Shown here piece by piece: positions 37,735-45,803 of a DNA stretch of 64,000 nucleotides. The notes under the pieces are model-generated. The model saw only the letters and a list, made by a program, of their open reading frames with translations. It was not told the DNA's origin and searched no databases. The DNA is from Lentisphaeria bacterium. Its GTDB lineage: Bacteria > Verrucomicrobiota > Lentisphaeria > Victivallales > UBA1829. A program made the translations under genes and the position numbers. Position 1 is the first letter of the stretch. The number at the start of each line of letters is the position of its first letter. The DNA lies in contig JAFTIQ010000003.1 in NCBI GenBank assembly GCA_017456805.1, positions 52,866-116,865 of the forward strand, given 5' to 3'.

Positions 37735-37975
37735 AATATTTCTTGTTAAACAAGCGGAAATATTTAATGCATGAATGCTGATTTCAAAAGTATACTAGAA
37801 GAAACGTTTCCATCTGGTAATGACATGACAGAAGGTTTTGTATGAGTTCTGCGGCAGTGGAAGACCTGCCCGAAACTGTTCCGTTCAAAAAATCAGACGG
37901 GGGAATCTGATTCTTTGGGTCCTCTTTTGAAAACAGGAAAAACTTTTTACAAACTCATAAAGAAAGGAATGTCAC
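37735..37975 (+). other. Long leader of the 155-residue secreted protein
   Basis: The gap between proB and the gene at 37976 is 460 bp. It holds the promoter at 37700, a palindrome GAAACGTTTC at 37801-37810 that resembles a LacI/CcpA-type half-operator pair, a 22-codon ORF (37842-37910) and a hairpin with arms 37891-37897 and 37906-37912. I see no tRNA or known riboswitch in it. Confidence 0.4.
37842..37910 (+). CDS. Possible 22-residue leader ORF
   Basis: ATG at 37842 preceded by AGAAGG at a workable distance; 22 codons (start MSSAAVEDLPETVPF) ending TGA at 37910 inside a hairpin. It has no repeated regulatory codons of the classic attenuation type. It may be a chance ORF; the only support is the ribosome site and the hairpin. 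Confidence 0.25.
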   Translation: MSSAAVEDLPETVPFKKSDGGI

Positions 37976-38443
37976 ATGAACAAGAAAATTGCAGGATTGA
38001 TTTGTTTGCTGGTTTGCACCGCAGCGATGGTCTTTGCAGGCTCACCCGACTACCGCGTCAAAAGCAGATTGGATGCCAAAGGATTCAATTACAAAATTGA
38101 TGATGATGGCGATTTCAGAATCATTCTGAAATTTGACAACGGCCGTACCCAGCTGCTCTGGGTCAACTCCAATACTGAAACCTACAAAGGGATAGAGATC
38201 CGCGAAGTCTGGAGTACCGGTTACAAAGGTTATATCGGAACCAACATCATGAAGAACCTGCTCCGCAGCTCTCAGACCCGCAAGATCGGCGGATGGGGCG
38301 TCAACAAGGATTTCAACCGCGCTTACTTCACCGCAAAGATCCCTGCTGATCTCGACAGAGATTCTCTGATCAATGTGATCTGGTTCGTCGGCGAAAGTGC
38401 TGATGAATTCGAAAAGGACTACATGGGATCTGACGATCTGTAA
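37976..38443 (+). CDS. Small secreted protein, YbjN-like
   Basis: A 155-residue protein with a signal peptide (MNKKIAGLICLLVCTAAMVFA). The mature part, with NYKIDDDGDFRIILKFDNGRTQLLWVN, then IPADLDRDSLINVIWFVGESADEFEKDY, recalls the YbjN/type III chaperone-like fold, but the match is by eye and weak. An AAAGGAA site precedes the ATG. Codon use is strongly biased (GGC, AAC, CTG, ATC), unlike most accessory genes here, which suggests the protein is made in large amounts. It has a long leader and ends at a textbook terminator. The role is unknown. Confidence 0.8.
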   Translation: MNKKIAGLICLLVCTAAMVFAGSPDYRVKSRLDAKGFNYKIDDDGDFRIILKFDNGRTQLLWVNSNTETYKGIEIREVWSTGYKGYIGTNIMKNLLRSSQTRKIGGWGVNKDFNRAYFTAKIPADLDRDSLINVIWFVGESADEFEKDYMGSDDL

Positions 38444-38470
38444 TTCAGATCGCAAATCTATCTGATTTTC

Positions 38471-38509
38471 AACTGCCGCAAAGAGTTTCCTTTGCGGCAG
38501 TTTTTTTTT
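38471..38509 (+). terminator. Rho-independent terminator
   Basis: Perfect 13-bp stem (AACTGCCGCAAAG with CTTTGCGGCAGTT), a 6-nt loop, and a run of T after the stem, 28 bp past the stop at 38443. Confidence 0.95.
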
Positions 38510-38590
38510 GGAAAATCATTTCTACCCCTTGAAAATTCCGCAGGCAATGATATCTTTCCAGAAAAAAGTGATAGATGCAAAGGAGGGACT

Positions 38591-40693
38591 ATGCTGACAG
38601 AACAATATTATATTGAAATGCTGATTCCGTTTCTGGAATTTGCCGGAAAACAGATCCGTTTTGTTGAAAAGGAATATGCTTATTACGGAACCGGGGAATC
38701 TGCTCATTGGGCTGTTCAAAGCAATTTCAACGCCGCCGGAGGATTGGCGATTCTTGCAGCAGCTGCAAAAAATCCCGCACTTGCAGAAGAATGCAGAACT
38801 CTTGCACTGAAACTCTTCCGTTGTAATCTTTATACTCATAAAACCGGATCTCTCAAGAACAGCGACGGTGCTCAATGGGGCGGAAGCTGGATCTCGATCC
38901 TGGGATTGGAACGGATGGCTGCCGGACAGCTTGCTCTGGAACCTTATCTGACCCCGGAAGATCAGGAAGCCTTCCGGAAACTCCGCATTTTTGAAGCCGA
39001 TTGGATGCTGGAACATTATCCGGTCACGGCCGGAATCGACGGCTCGACCAGTGATAACAAGCCGGAATCCAATTACTGGAACGCCAGCTTCCTTTATAAA
39101 ACAGCTATGGATTATCCGGATTCCCCAAATCAACAGGCTTATCTGGAAAAAGCATGTGCCCTTTTCCTGAACTCCATTTCCATCCCGTCTGATGAAAAAT
39201 CAGAAAAAATCTATCGCGGAAAACCCATGAAAGAATGGTTCGTCGGGGCGAACTTTACAGAGAATTACTCCCTGGATCACCATGCTTATATGAATATCGG
39301 TTACAGCGTGGTCACTCTTTCTCATGCAGCTTATCTTTATTTTTACAGCAAAGCCCGCGGCTGGGAATTGCCGGAGGAAGCAGGGCATCATGTTTCGGAT
39401 CTCTGGAACGTGGTGCGGCATTTCATTTTCCCGGATGGCAGATTGCTGCGGATCGGCGGGGATACCCGGGCAAGATATTGTTATTGTCAGATGTACCTTC
39501 TTCCGATCCTGCTCATGATGGAGGATCTCACAGGAGATGCTGCTCTGGCAGAACTTGAATACGGAATGGTCGGACTTCTCCGGAAGGAACAGCTTTTTAA
39601 CGGGAACGGTTCCTTCTTCGGAAGCCGTTTGGATGATATGAGCTGGCAAAGCCGTTACTACTATACCCGTCTGGAATCCGATCCCTTTGCCGTGCTTGCA
39701 TTTGCCGCTGATATCCGGTCCCGCTGGAGTTTGCCTCAGCCCCACGCTGAACCCTCAAAACCGATCCCTGTTGTATGGGGCGATGAGTTCCACGGCGCAG
39801 ATATGATCAAATCTGAAACGCTGGTCCGGTCGATCGTCCGCCGTGCCGGAGAAGGCCCTATGATCCTCGCACATCCTCTTTCCGACAGCTCTCTGGCTGA
39901 ATGGCACGGAAACGGACATTGTCAGTTTGAAGGACATTTTACAGCCGCGCGATATCCGGATTTTATTTTCCGGAAATCCATTCCCGGCGGATTTCTCAAT
40001 GCGGGAAGCATCAATTATATCGATGCCGGTCCCTGGGGAGAAGGGGAAAATGCCTATGACAATATCCGCAGTCAGGCCGCATGTGCCGCTCTGCCGGATG
40101 GGAAAAGCATGATCGTTCTGGAGCGGACCCGGGTTTTGAAAGAACATTCCCTTCTTTCTTTGCGCACCATCGGATGGCAGGTTCCCAATGATCTGTTCAA
40201 TGGACGGACGCGGACTTTTTACGGGGAGGATTTTGTCCGGGAGCTGCGTCACCGGTCCGGGGAAGGGGTGATCGAAACGAATTCCCGCTGGCTGAATGTG
40301 GAAAATCAGATTACCCTTGTTCTCGGATATGGCGCGGATACCTTCAAGATCCATGCTCCGGCATACGATCGCGGAAATGTGAAATACCGTCAAGAGATGA
40401 GCTCTCTTTATCTCAATGAGATCTGCGGGAGCGTGGAATTTGCTCCGCGTGTCCGCCGGATGCCGGGAGATGTCCTGGCAGATACGGGCTATGCGGTGAT
40501 TGCCGAAAGCAATGCTGAGGAAGGACGCAAGTATTCTCTGAAACGGCTTGAGACGGAAGGTTTGCTCCGGGCTGTGGAGTTTCATTCACCGGATGGGGAG
40601 GTTTGGCAGTTTGCCGCCAATTTCGGAAATACCCCTGTAAGCTGGTGCGGAGAAAGTGTTCTTCCCGGTCAATGCACCCTGAGAAAATCCTGA
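38591..40693 (+). CDS. Cytoplasmic alpha/alpha-toroid (heparinase-like) protein
   Basis: A 700-residue protein without a signal peptide. The N-terminal half is helical, rich in Trp, Tyr and His (GESAHWAVQSNFN, QWGGSWISILGLERM, GANFTENYSLDHHAYMNIGY, FPDGRLLRIGGDTRARYCY), as in the alpha/alpha toroid of heparinase II/III-like and alginate lyase families. The C-terminal half (about 420-700) is beta-rich (LAEWHGNGHCQFEGHF, SINYIDAGPW, MIVLERTRVL), as in the beta sandwich of those enzymes. The start at 38591 has an AAGGAGG site; the ATG at 38492 does not. Lack of a signal peptide suggests it acts on an imported oligosaccharide. The exact family is not recognised. Confidence 0.75.
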   Translation: MLTEQYYIEMLIPFLEFAGKQIRFVEKEYAYYGTGESAHWAVQSNFNAAGGLAILAAAAKNPALAEECRTLALKLFRCNLYTHKTGSLKNSDGAQWGGSWISILGLERMAAGQLALEPYLTPEDQEAFRKLRIFEADWMLEHYPVTAGIDGSTSDNKPESNYWNASFLYKTAMDYPDSPNQQAYLEKACALFLNSISIPSDEKSEKIYRGKPMKEWFVGANFTENYSLDHHAYMNIGYSVVTLSHAAYLYFYSKARGWELPEEAGHHVSDLWNVVRHFIFPDGRLLRIGGDTRARYCYCQMYLLPILLMMEDLTGDAALAELEYGMVGLLRKEQLFNGNGSFFGSRLDDMSWQSRYYYTRLESDPFAVLAFAADIRSRWSLPQPHAEPSKPIPVVWGDEFHGADMIKSETLVRSIVRRAGEGPMILAHPLSDSSLAEWHGNGHCQFEGHFTAARYPDFIFRKSIPGGFLNAGSINYIDAGPWGEGENAYDNIRSQAACAALPDGKSMIVLERTRVLKEHSLLSLRTIGWQVPNDLFNGRTRTFYGEDFVRELRHRSGEGVIETNSRWLNVENQITLVLGYGADTFKIHAPAYDRGNVKYRQEMSSLYLNEICGSVEFAPRVRRMPGDVLADTGYAVIAESNAEEGRKYSLKRLETEGLLRAVEFHSPDGEVWQFAANFGNTPVSWCGESVLPGQCTLRKS

Positions 40694-40761
40694 TTTTCAG
40701 GAAAAACAGCGGTAAAAGTGAAAAAAAATCAAAAAAAATCCCTTGAATGGACTGATTAAAG

Positions 40762-40790
40762 TTGAAAAATAGGGAAAAGAATGATATTGT
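40762..40790 (+). promoter_or_regulatory. Promoter of the dat-ddc leader
   Basis: TTGAAA (40762-40767), a 17-nt spacer and TATTGT (40785-40790), placing the RNA start near 40797, about 175 nt before the dat start. Confidence 0.7.
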
Positions 40791-40796
40791 ATAGTA

Positions 40797-40972
40797 GAGA
40801 GTTTTCTGTCATGAAACCCAATGGAAAACAGAAATTCTCTGCGGCCGGGATGTTGCTCTTGAAGAAAGAGAGTGAATATCCCTGTTTTTTTCCTGTCCCG
40901 TTTACGGGGGAGGGTATTGTTAACAAGCAAACGGAATCCGGCGTGATTCCGGAATAGAAGGGTTCTGTTGTT
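40797..40972 (+). promoter_or_regulatory. Structured leader with internal terminator before dat-ddc
   Basis: The leader folds, by eye, into four hairpins. The first (about 40797-40840) is a long imperfect stem. The second (GGGAT 40847-40851 with ATCCC 40878-40882, and inner GCTCTT/AAGAG pairs) is followed by seven T residues at 40885-40891, a Rho-independent terminator. The third is CCCG/CGGG near 40897-40908. The fourth is GGAATC/GATTCC near 40933-40950. CGGGA at 40846-40850 could instead pair with TCCCG at 40896-40900, which would open the terminator. This suggests attenuation or an unrecognised riboswitch. It does not match the lysine, SAM, or other riboswitch consensus that I know. Confidence 0.5.
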
Positions 40973-42343
40973 ATGATGGAACTTAATGAAAATGTGCAGG
41001 GCATGTCCAACGCAGAGTACATGCTTCGTCAGGAACAGACTGAATCCAATGCCAGAAGCTATCCGAGAAAGTTTCCTTTCTCTCTGGTAAAAGCAAAAGG
41101 CGTTTGGCTGACAGATGTGGAAGGAAACCGTTATCTGGATTTTCTTTGCGGCGCCGGTACGCTCGCACTGGGACATAACGATCCGGAAGTCAATCAGGCA
41201 ATGATTGACATGCTGACCAATGACCGTCCGCTTCATACGCTTGACCTGATGACTCCGGTCAAAGATACTTTTGTTCAGACAATCTTTTCCCTTCTTCCTG
41301 AAGAATTGCGGGCAAACGCTAAAGTTCAGTTCTGCAGTCCTTCCGGAACCGATGCCACCGATGCGGCAATCAAACTTTGTAAAACTGCCACCGGAAGAAC
41401 TTCTGTGATCGCGTTCCATGGTGCTTATCATGGAATGGGCCACGGTCCCATGTCTCTGACCGGAAATCTTGGCGCCAAGTCCAAAGTCGGTGCATTGATG
41501 CCGGATGTTCATTTTATGCCTTATCCTTATGATTACCGCTGCCCCTTCGGTCTCGGCGGAGAAGCCGGAACCAAGGCTTGCTGCGAATATTTCGAACGTA
41601 TGCTGAAAGATCCGGAAAGCGGAGTCACCAAGCCGGCTGCTGTGATTCTGGAACCCATCCAGGGAGAAGGCGGAGTGATTCCCGCTCCCGTGGAATTCCT
41701 CCAGACTGTCCGCCGTGTTACAAAGGAACTGGGCATCCCCATGATCGTGGATGAAATCCAGTGCGGTATCGGCAGATCCGGAAAATTCTTTGCATTTGAA
41801 TATGCCAATATCGTTCCCGATGTGATCCTTGCTTCCAAGGCGATCGGCGGAACTCAGCCCATGTCTGTTGTTATCTATAATAAGGAATTGGACAAATGGC
41901 AGCCCGGAGCTCATGCCGGTACGTTCCGCGGAAATCAGCTCGCAATGGCAGCCGGAACCGTGGTCATGAAACGGGTTTCCAAACCTGAATTCCTTGCAGA
42001 AGTTGCTGCCAAAGGCGATATGATGCGGGAACGGATCCTGGAACTCAAGAAGAAAGTCTCCATCATCGGAGATGTCCGCGGAAAAGGTTTGATGCTCGGT
42101 TGCGAATTCGTGGATCCCAAAGGAGCCAGGGATTCTCTCGGAGCTCTCCCCGGAAGCGGCGATATCGCAGCCCGCGTCCAGAACGGATGCTTCCAGAATA
42201 AACTTGTGATGGAAAAAGGCGGAAGACACGGTGCAGTCATGCGCTGTCTCTGTGCTTTGAATGTGACCTGGGATGAGATCAACACCATGCTCGACATCTT
42301 CGAAAAAGTCGTGTGTGAGGTCGACCGCGATGTCACAAAGTAA
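40973..42343 (+). CDS. dat: Diaminobutyrate--2-oxoglutarate aminotransferase
   Basis: PLP-dependent class III aminotransferase making L-2,4-diaminobutyrate from aspartate semialdehyde. The 456 residues show DFLCGAGTLALGHNDPEV, the PLP phosphate site FCSPSGTDATDAAIK, AFHGAYHGMGHGPMS, and the Schiff-base Lys in the ASKAIGG segment. The opening (MSNAEYMLRQEQTESNARSYPR) is typical of DABA aminotransferases. The first or second of two adjacent ATGs may be used. The ddc start lies within its last codons, so the pair is coupled. Both enzymes together lead to 1,3-diaminopropane, a precursor of norspermidine and some siderophores. No such downstream gene is visible. Confidence 0.92.
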   Translation: MMELNENVQGMSNAEYMLRQEQTESNARSYPRKFPFSLVKAKGVWLTDVEGNRYLDFLCGAGTLALGHNDPEVNQAMIDMLTNDRPLHTLDLMTPVKDTFVQTIFSLLPEELRANAKVQFCSPSGTDATDAAIKLCKTATGRTSVIAFHGAYHGMGHGPMSLTGNLGAKSKVGALMPDVHFMPYPYDYRCPFGLGGEAGTKACCEYFERMLKDPESGVTKPAAVILEPIQGEGGVIPAPVEFLQTVRRVTKELGIPMIVDEIQCGIGRSGKFFAFEYANIVPDVILASKAIGGTQPMSVVIYNKELDKWQPGAHAGTFRGNQLAMAAGTVVMKRVSKPEFLAEVAAKGDMMRERILELKKKVSIIGDVRGKGLMLGCEFVDPKGARDSLGALPGSGDIAARVQNGCFQNKLVMEKGGRHGAVMRCLCALNVTWDEINTMLDIFEKVVCEVDRDVTK

Positions 42344-43784
42344 TCTTTTTCTCACATCGTCGGCTGCCGACAAGGCGGAATTTGTCCGGATGATGGATGC
42401 TACGGTCCGTGCGATCGCGGCATCCATGGATCACGGCAAAGCCTATGCGGGAATGACTCCGGAAAATCTTCGTGCGCTGGTGCGTACAGAAGAGCTCCTT
42501 CCCGCAAAATCCATGGGGTTTGATGAACTTCTCAAAGAAGTTTCCGAAAAGATCCTGCCCAACTTTCTGCGCCCCTCTTCTACCAATTATATGGCGCATC
42601 TCCACAGCTCTGTGCTGCTGGAATCCATCGCTGCGGAAGTGATCCTTTCCACCTTTAACCAGTCCATGGATTCCTGGGACCAGGCTCCTGTCGCAACGGA
42701 AATCGAAGTGGATGTGATCAATAAACTCTGTGCGCTTTACGGCTATGATGAAAAGGCTGACGGGGTTTTCACTTCCGGCGGTTCCCAATCCAATCTTTCC
42801 GGATTGCTTCTTGCCCGTGACCGTTTCTGCAACGAAAAACTTGGCTGGGATGTGAAAAAATGCGGTCTGCCCGCTGAGTTCAAAAAATTCCGGATGTACA
42901 CTTCCGAAGTTTCCCATTTCTCCATGGAAAAAAGTGCTCATCTCATGGGGCTCGGCTATGAAGCTGTCGTGAAAGTCCCTGTTGATGATGCTATGAAGAT
43001 GGATCTTACCGCATTGAAAGAGCTGATCCGCAAGGATGTGGAAGCCGGAAACCTGCCTTTCTGTATCGGGGCAACCGTCGGAACAACAGATTTCGGAAGC
43101 ATTGATCCTTTGAAAGAACTTCGCGGGATCTGCGATGAATACGGCATGTGGCTTCATGCGGATGCTGCTTACGGAAGCGGTGTGATCCTTTCCGAAAAAT
43201 ACGCCTCCCGTGTGGCAGGCTTGGCAGATTGCGATTCCATTACGGTGGATTTCCATAAGATGTTTATGCTGCCCATCAGCTGCAGCGCCTCTCTGGTGAA
43301 GGATGGAAAATATTTTGATGCGCTCACCATTCATGCGGATTACCTGAACCGGGAAGAAGATGAAGAAGATGGCTATATCAATCTGGTGAACAAATCCATG
43401 CAGACGACCCGCCGTTTTGATGCGCTGAAAGTCTGGATGTCCTTCCGGATGCGCGGAAAAGAAGGCTGGTCCGCTCTGATCACCCGGAGCATTGATAATG
43501 CAGCGTTTCTTTACGGGGAACTGGTGAAAAATCCGGATTTTGATGTGGTTGTCAAACCGGAAATCAGCTCTGTTGTGTTCCGGGTTCTCCCTCAAGCGGG
43601 TTGTACGGAATCGGCAGATGATATGAACAAGCGGATCCGCCGTGCATTGCTTCATGAACACGGCGTTGTGATCGGTCAGACCGTTTGTCATGGCAGCGTC
43701 TATCTGAAATTTACGCTGCTGAATCCTCTTCTGACTCATGAAACCTTAACCGGATTGATGGATTTGATTGCTTCTTTACGGTAA
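42330..43784 (+). CDS. ddc: L-2,4-diaminobutyrate decarboxylase
   Basis: PLP-dependent group II decarboxylase that turns L-2,4-diaminobutyrate into 1,3-diaminopropane. The 484 residues hold the FTSGGSQSNLSGLLLARDR phosphate-pocket segment, the HADAAYGSG Asp that holds the pyridine nitrogen, and the Schiff-base Lys in DFHKMFM. The start at 42330 overlaps dat by 14 bp and has GAGG upstream; a start at 42273 would lie deep inside dat. In vibrios the two enzymes are fused; here they are separate coupled genes. Carboxynorspermidine genes are not in this window. Confidence in family is high, in exact substrate slightly less. Confidence 0.9.
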   Translation: MSQSNLFLTSSAADKAEFVRMMDATVRAIAASMDHGKAYAGMTPENLRALVRTEELLPAKSMGFDELLKEVSEKILPNFLRPSSTNYMAHLHSSVLLESIAAEVILSTFNQSMDSWDQAPVATEIEVDVINKLCALYGYDEKADGVFTSGGSQSNLSGLLLARDRFCNEKLGWDVKKCGLPAEFKKFRMYTSEVSHFSMEKSAHLMGLGYEAVVKVPVDDAMKMDLTALKELIRKDVEAGNLPFCIGATVGTTDFGSIDPLKELRGICDEYGMWLHADAAYGSGVILSEKYASRVAGLADCDSITVDFHKMFMLPISCSASLVKDGKYFDALTIHADYLNREEDEEDGYINLVNKSMQTTRRFDALKVWMSFRMRGKEGWSALITRSIDNAAFLYGELVKNPDFDVVVKPEISSVVFRVLPQAGCTESADDMNKRIRRALLHEHGVVIGQTVCHGSVYLKFTLLNPLLTHETLTGLMDLIASLR

Positions 43785-43805
43785 AGGCTCAGATTTGGAG
43801 AAAGA

Positions 43806-45035
43806 ATGACGGACCATTCGGAACAAAATGCAGGATCTTCCGGGCTCACTCCCCGGAAGATCTGTTTTTTTATCCTGAAACTTACTTTGTCCGTGGCTTT
43901 GCTGTCCGGTGTATTTATCCTGTGGGTGATTGGCTGTCTCTCTATCTCATTCGGCTGTGTGAATTCCGGAAGCATGATAATTTTCTGGACACTTCTTCTG
44001 CTGTCGCTGCAAGTGGTTTGTCAGTGTTTGATTTACGGATTTTCCAGAAAAATAGTAAAATGGGCATGGCTTTTTTCGATTCTGTTTCTTGCCGGATTGC
44101 TTTTGATCCCGGCATGGCGCTGGTATAAAGTTGAGCGTTTTCAGCGGATGGATGACAAGGTCAACTGGGGGCGTTATCAGCCCTGGGGCGAAAATACAAA
44201 GGTCGTAGTCGTTACGCCGGAAGAGAAATTCAAGATCAGCGGGGATTTGCCGCGGATTGACGGCGCGTATGCTCTTTATCCTGTTTATTCCGGAGTGGTC
44301 CGGGCACTTTATCCCAGAAAAATGTTTGAGGAAGACCAATGGATGTATCTGACTACCAATGGGTCAGATGTTACATTCCGGCGTTTGATCAAGGGGGAAG
44401 TTGATCTGATTTTCAGCGCGCCGCCCTCCCAAAAACAGATTGCAGAGGCCGCCGGAAAGGGGTTGACCTATGAGATCACTCCTTTTGCCAAAGAGGCGTT
44501 TGTCTTTTTCGTGAACAGCCGGAATCCGGTGGAGAATCTTACGTCGGAACAGATCCGGCAGATCTATTCCGGAAAGATCACCGATTGGTCGCAGATCGAT
44601 CCCCGGTACAGCGGAACCATCAAGCCGTTTCAGCGGAATGAAGGCAGCGGCAGTCAGACGATGCTCCAGAAGATTATGGGGAGTACTCCCATCATGCAGC
44701 CTTTGCGGGAGGATCGTCTCGGGGGTATGGGCGGAATCATCAATGATGTTGCCGGCTATCGGAATTATCAGGAAGCTCTCGGTTTTACCTTCCGTTATTT
44801 TTCCACAGAAATGTTCCGGAACGGAGAAATCAAACTTCTTTCCATTGATGGAGTAGCACCCACATTGGAAAATATCCGGAACGGAAGCTATCCGTTTCTT
44901 GCGGATTGCTGTATTATCACGGTGAGACCGCGGAGTGAAAATGTGAAAAAAATCGTGGATTTCATGTTTTCGCCTGCCGGACAGGAGCTGGTGGACAAGA
45001 CGGGTTACACACCTTTGTCCAGAGCTTCCCGCTGA
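43806..45035 (+). CDS. Membrane-anchored PstS-like substrate-binding protein
   Basis: A 409-residue protein with three hydrophobic segments at the N-terminus (about residues 20-45, 57-75 and 88-105) followed by a PstS-type periplasmic-binding domain (about 150-409: VVRALYPRKMF, LIFSAPPSQKQ, SRNPVENLTSEQIRQIYSGKITDWSQI, NEGSGSQTMLQKIMG, FSPAGQELVDKTGYTPL). PstS proteins bind phosphate outside the cell and normally have a cleavable signal peptide; here the protein is tethered by several helices. There are no pstCAB genes in the window. Its stop overlaps the yjdF-like gene by 31 bp tail to tail. The ligand could be phosphate or another anion. Confidence 0.82.
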   Translation: MTDHSEQNAGSSGLTPRKICFFILKLTLSVALLSGVFILWVIGCLSISFGCVNSGSMIIFWTLLLLSLQVVCQCLIYGFSRKIVKWAWLFSILFLAGLLLIPAWRWYKVERFQRMDDKVNWGRYQPWGENTKVVVVTPEEKFKISGDLPRIDGAYALYPVYSGVVRALYPRKMFEEDQWMYLTTNGSDVTFRRLIKGEVDLIFSAPPSQKQIAEAAGKGLTYEITPFAKEAFVFFVNSRNPVENLTSEQIRQIYSGKITDWSQIDPRYSGTIKPFQRNEGSGSQTMLQKIMGSTPIMQPLREDRLGGMGGIINDVAGYRNYQEALGFTFRYFSTEMFRNGEIKLLSIDGVAPTLENIRNGSYPFLADCCIITVRPRSENVKKIVDFMFSPAGQELVDKTGYTPLSRASR

Positions 45036-45643
45036 CACTTTGTTTTCCGGTAGCGGATGGTGAACAGGATCGAACTGCAGATAGCACCCAGCCCATCGGC
45101 AAGGATATCTTTCTGAGCATCCCAGATATCCCCCTGAGACCCGAGAAATGCGCTTCCTGCTTCCGGTGCAGCAAGTTCTGCATAGATCCATTCCACAAGT
45201 TCGAAAATCCCGGCGATACCGAAGATTCCCATGATTGCCAGAAAGATGGTCAGGCTTCTGCCCCGGATCAATTCCCGGCTTTCCCAATATTCCAGCGCGG
45301 GAAACGCAAAAAATCCCACCATGAAATGACAGATCCGGTCAAAATGATTCCGTTCAAAACCAAAGAGGTTTGTAATAAAATCAAAGGGAACCAGTTCGAA
45401 CGTATAATGCCCGCCCACGGTATGAAAACAGAGATAGAGTGTGATCAAAAAGTAGGCAAACCAGGAAAAACGAACTCCTTTCCGGTAAAGGATCACCAGT
45501 GCCGCAGCAATACAGACAGAGAATGAATTTTCAGTGATCCAGATCACTCTGTTGTACGGATGGATGGCAAGCAGAAGAAATTCCAGAAGGTAGATCCCCA
45601 GAAAAATATGCGGCAGATAATATTTGATTTTTTCCCAAGTCAT
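45005..45643 (-). CDS. DUF2238 (YjdF-like) integral membrane protein
   Basis: A 212-residue protein with about six membrane helices (for example HIFLGIYLLEFLLLAI, FSVCIAAALVILY, WFAYFLITLYLCFHTVGGHYTF). It carries the conserved DUF2238 stretches VGGHYTFELVPF, RNHFDRICHFMVGFFAFPALEY, and GDIWDAQKDILADGLGA. The family has no proved biochemical role; YjdF homologues are inner-membrane proteins. It converges on the PstS-like gene and their ends overlap by 31 bp, so both cannot be transcribed through without making complementary RNA. No terminator is seen there. Confidence 0.9.
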   Translation of the reverse strand: MTWEKIKYYLPHIFLGIYLLEFLLLAIHPYNRVIWITENSFSVCIAAALVILYRKGVRFSWFAYFLITLYLCFHTVGGHYTFELVPFDFITNLFGFERNHFDRICHFMVGFFAFPALEYWESRELIRGRSLTIFLAIMGIFGIAGIFELVEWIYAELAAPEAGSAFLGSQGDIWDAQKDILADGLGAICSSILFTIRYRKTKCQREALDKGV

Positions 45644-45739
45644 TGTGCTTTTCTCCCTGATTTTGTATTTAAGATAAATGAAAGCATGGAAAAATCAAGT
45701 AAAAGGTTTATATTTTTCAGAAAAAAAACGATTTCCCGT

Positions 45740-45768
45740 TTGAAAACGCAAGAGTTTCATGCTAAAAT
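45740..45768 (+). promoter_or_regulatory. Promoter of fucI
   Basis: TTGAAA (45740-45745), a 17-nt spacer and TAAAAT (45763-45768), about 36 bp upstream of the start, preceded by a run of A residues that may act as an UP-like element. Confidence 0.7.
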
Positions 45769-45803
45769 ACTCAAGAAAACTCAAAAGACAGGAGTTCTTA
45801 ACT

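Noticed and set aside
40797..40972. Lysine riboswitch before dat
   Set aside because: The conserved junction sequences of the lysine aptamer are not found and the leader is too short for its five-stem fold.
40697..42427. Antisense frame of 576 codons opposite dat
   Set aside because: Lies fully over the well-identified aminotransferase gene; composition is that of a reverse-frame shadow.
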